From Betaproteobacteria bacterium (GTDB lineage: Bacteria; Pseudomonadota; Gammaproteobacteria; Burkholderiales; Burkholderiaceae), in NCBI GenBank assembly GCA_018969885.1, contig JAGWXN010000142.1, positions 1 to 8,387 of the forward strand: 8,387 nucleotides of DNA. Reading direction: 5' to 3'. Every line of letters begins with the position of its first letter. Positions within the stretch are counted from its first letter, which is position 1. A program made the position numbers and the translations under genes. Of this stretch, positions 6,905 through 8,387 are shown in pieces. The notes below the pieces were generated by a model. The model searched no databases. It saw only the letters and a program-made list of their open reading frames with translations, and was not told where the DNA came from.

Positions 6905-7660
6905 TCAGCTGCCCACGCGCTGCGTGGGGGCGAGCTGCGAGTGAGCGCCGCTGCCAAGCGGGTCCTGAGGCGATTCGCCGACTACGCGTGTGCCGGTGGT
7001 GAGGAGCGCGAGCAGATCATGCGCGAATCCGTCGAGCTCGGCGAGGGCCACCCGGTTCACGCGAGTAAATCCGTTATAGGCAAGAACTGCCGGTATTGCG
7101 ACAGCGAGTCCGGCTGCAGTCATGACCAGTGCTTCGCCGACCGGGCCAGCGATCCGGTCGATCTGGACCTGCCCGCTGGCCGCGATTGCGATCAGCGCGT
7201 GATAAATCCCCCAAACGGTGCCAAACAGCCCGATGAAGGGCGCGGTGCTGCCGATGGATGCGAGCAGCGTGAGCCCAGCCTCGAGTCGTGCCGAGGTGCG
7301 GTTGATTTCCTGGCGCAGTGTCCGGGTGATCAGTTCGCTGCGGTCGACCGATGCCGCCAGGGCGCCCCGGGGTTCGGTGCGGGCAGCCTGAAACGCTCGC
7401 TCGGCGAGCGGGACAAAGGCCCGCTCGGTATCGGCAGCGGTGAGGGCGCGGAGCGCGGCTTCAGCGTCGGCTGCATTCCAGAAGCCCTCAAGTGCGGCGC
7501 GGGCGTCGCTTCGAAGCCGCCATGCGCTCCAGGCCTTCGACAGGATCAGGTACCAACTGATGAGCGACATGGCAAGGAGCAGCCAGGCGACCGAATGCGT
7601 CACCGCATCGCCTGCTTCCCAGAAGTGCATCAGGCCCAGGGCCGGTGAAGGAGGGTTCAT
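6905..7660 (-). CDS. exbB: Biopolymer transport protein ExbB (MotA/TolQ/ExbB family)
   Basis: ExbB is the pentameric membrane scaffold around ExbD in the TonB energising complex. The 251-residue product has a first membrane helix at about 22-42, a long cytoplasmic region, then TLLASIGSTAPFIGLFGTVWG (131-151) and GPVGEALVMTAAGLAVAIPAVLAY (172-195), the family's two diagnostic helices. Glu176 and the helix-2 threonine lie where functionally important residues sit in E. coli ExbB. The C-terminal tail from about 225 is polar. The ATG at 7660 is the farthest upstream start before an in-frame stop. No good Shine-Dalgarno is seen. It lies 52 bases after tonB and 18 before exbD, on the same strand. 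TolQ is the nearest alternative. Confidence 0.95.
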   Translation of the reverse strand: MNPPSPALGLMHFWEAGDAVTHSVAWLLLAMSLISWYLILSKAWSAWRLRSDARAALEGFWNAADAEAALRALTAADTERAFVPLAERAFQAARTEPRGALAASVDRSELITRTLRQEINRTSARLEAGLTLLASIGSTAPFIGLFGTVWGIYHALIAIAASGQVQIDRIAGPVGEALVMTAAGLAVAIPAVLAYNGFTRVNRVALAELDGFAHDLLALLTTGTRVVGESPQDPLGSGAHSQLAPTQRVGS

Positions 7661-7712
7661 GATCGGAGGCTACGCCTTTGAGCGTGGGTGCAAGAGGTGG
7701 GGCGGATGCCGG

Positions 7713-8387
7713 TCATTGATCAATCCGGAAGGACCAGAGCCAGTCGTGGTACCAGCCTGCAGTGGGTTGCCCGTCAACCGAGGCGGGCGTGAACCGCCAT
7801 TTTTTCACGGTTTCGGTGGCGGCAGCGTCAAGACGGGGCGAGCCGCTGGAAACCGCGACCTGAACCTCGATGACCCGGCCCTGTTCGTCGATGTGAACAG
7901 ATAAGCGTACGTCGCCTTCTTCGCGCAGGCGGCGTGCGCCGGCCGGGTACGGGGGCGGCGTGTTGCCCGACCAGTTGGCGTCCACGCGGGGCCCAATCTG
8001 TCGCCCAGGCGCGGCCTGCGTGGAAGGAGGTACGGGGCTGGCGCCGCTTGGGGGCTGTGCACTCGCCTGAGGCGGGTTGGAGGCAGCCGTGCTCGGGTCT
8101 GCGGGCTGCGCTGCGACGGTGGCCTGGGGGACAGGTTCGCCGGCGGGGAGCGGATCGGGGAGGGCGCTCGTTGCCGTTGGCGCGACGACCGATGGCGTTC
8201 GCTCCGGCTGAGCGGCGCGAGCGGCAGTCGGAGGAGCGGGGGGCGGCGGTGGTTTGGGCCGAGGAGGTGGCGCAGGAGGAGGTGGCGCAGGAGGAGGCGG
8301 CGCAGGAGGAGGCGGCGCAGGAGGAGGCGGCGCAGGAGGAGGCGGCGCAGGAGGAGGCGGCGCAGGAGGAGGCGGCGCAGGAGGAGG
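7713..8387 (-). CDS. tonB: Energy transducer TonB, partial (N-terminus beyond window)
   Basis: TonB spans the periplasm and passes ExbB-ExbD energy to receptors such as BtuB. The frame is open from the stop at 7713 to the window edge (224 residues), so the membrane anchor is missing. Reading N to C, the visible part starts with a (PPPPA)n repeat. A Pro/Ala/Thr/Ser-rich spacer follows, and then the TonB C-terminal domain: PPPYPAGARRLREEGDVRLSV, DEQGRVIEVQVAVSSGSPRLD, and ETVKKWRFTPA near the end. An internal GTG at 7985 would give only the last 90 residues and is not a plausible start, since the spacer frame continues without a stop. The proline-rich spacer is normal for TonB, but the near-perfect DNA repeat is not routine. 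It heads the tonB-exbB-exbD set. Any Fur site or promoter would lie outside the window. Confidence 0.93.
   Translation of the reverse strand, partial: PPPAPPPPAPPPPAPPPPAPPPPAPPPPAPPPPAPPPPAPPPRPKPPPPPAPPTAARAAQPERTPSVVAPTATSALPDPLPAGEPVPQATVAAQPADPSTAASNPPQASAQPPSGASPVPPSTQAAPGRQIGPRVDANWSGNTPPPYPAGARRLREEGDVRLSVHIDEQGRVIEVQVAVSSGSPRLDAAATETVKKWRFTPASVDGQPTAGWYHDWLWSFRIDQ
8271..8387. repeat. 15-base tandem repeat within tonB, encoding Pro-Pro-Pro-Pro-Ala
   Basis: The unit CGCAGGAGGAGGCGG repeats about 7.8 times and runs off the window edge. Units 2-7 (8286-8375) are identical. Unit 1 (8271-8285) differs by one silent base, T for C. The bases just before it (8262-8270) look like a decayed copy. 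On the minus strand each unit encodes PPPPA in the TonB periplasmic spacer. A 15-base period keeps the frame whatever the copy number. Confidence 0.97.

Noticed and set aside
6662..7648. A 328-codon plus-strand open frame opposite exbB and exbD.
   Set aside because: It is antisense to two unmistakable conserved genes, and its composition is that of a high-GC shadow frame with no recognisable domain.
8271..8387. A CRISPR-like or intergenic repeat array at the right edge.
   Set aside because: The units are contiguous, with no spacers, and are in frame within tonB, so this is a coding tandem repeat.

Overview
The window is GC-rich DNA from a Gram-negative bacterium. Outer-membrane TonB-dependent transport, a DsbD-type inner-membrane reductase and a CIRCE-controlled groE operon all point to Proteobacteria. 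The GroES sequence reads most like a betaproteobacterial one; I cannot fix the order or genus from sequence alone.

Layout. (1) Positions 7-297, minus strand: groES, preceded by a perfect CIRCE operator that abuts a good sigma70/sigma32-like promoter. Between promoter and gene lies a GC-rich hairpin followed by a T run. (2) Positions 596-3007, plus strand, divergent from groES: a large DsbD/ScsB-type thiol:disulfide reductase with an unusually glycine-rich linker. (3) Positions 3064-3430: a promoter candidate, a complete cobalamin riboswitch (P1 stem, P2 stem and B12 box all visible) and a hairpin that can mask part of the ribosome binding region of the next gene. (4) Positions 3431-5467 and 5490-6449: btuB-like TonB-dependent receptor and btuF-like periplasmic binding protein, 22 bases apart, read as one riboswitch-controlled unit. 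(5) Positions 6446-8387, minus strand, convergent with btuF: the exbD, exbB and tonB genes (transcribed in the order tonB-exbB-exbD). tonB is cut by the window end, inside a 15-base tandem repeat that encodes Pro-Pro-Pro-Pro-Ala.

How the parts fit. BtuB takes cobalamin across the outer membrane using energy delivered by TonB-ExbB-ExbD, and BtuF hands it on in the periplasm. The window therefore holds a vitamin B12 receptor, its binding protein and a complete energising complex, under B12 feedback on the plus-strand side. The inner-membrane permease and ATPase (BtuC, BtuD) are not here. groES and dsbD are neighbours with no evident link to B12.

No undescribed multi-gene system is visible. The points worth a second look are regulatory or structural: the terminator-like hairpin in the groES leader, the riboswitch expression platform, the tonB repeat, the shared TTAA stop site of btuF and exbD, and the atypical N-terminal region of the BtuF-like protein.
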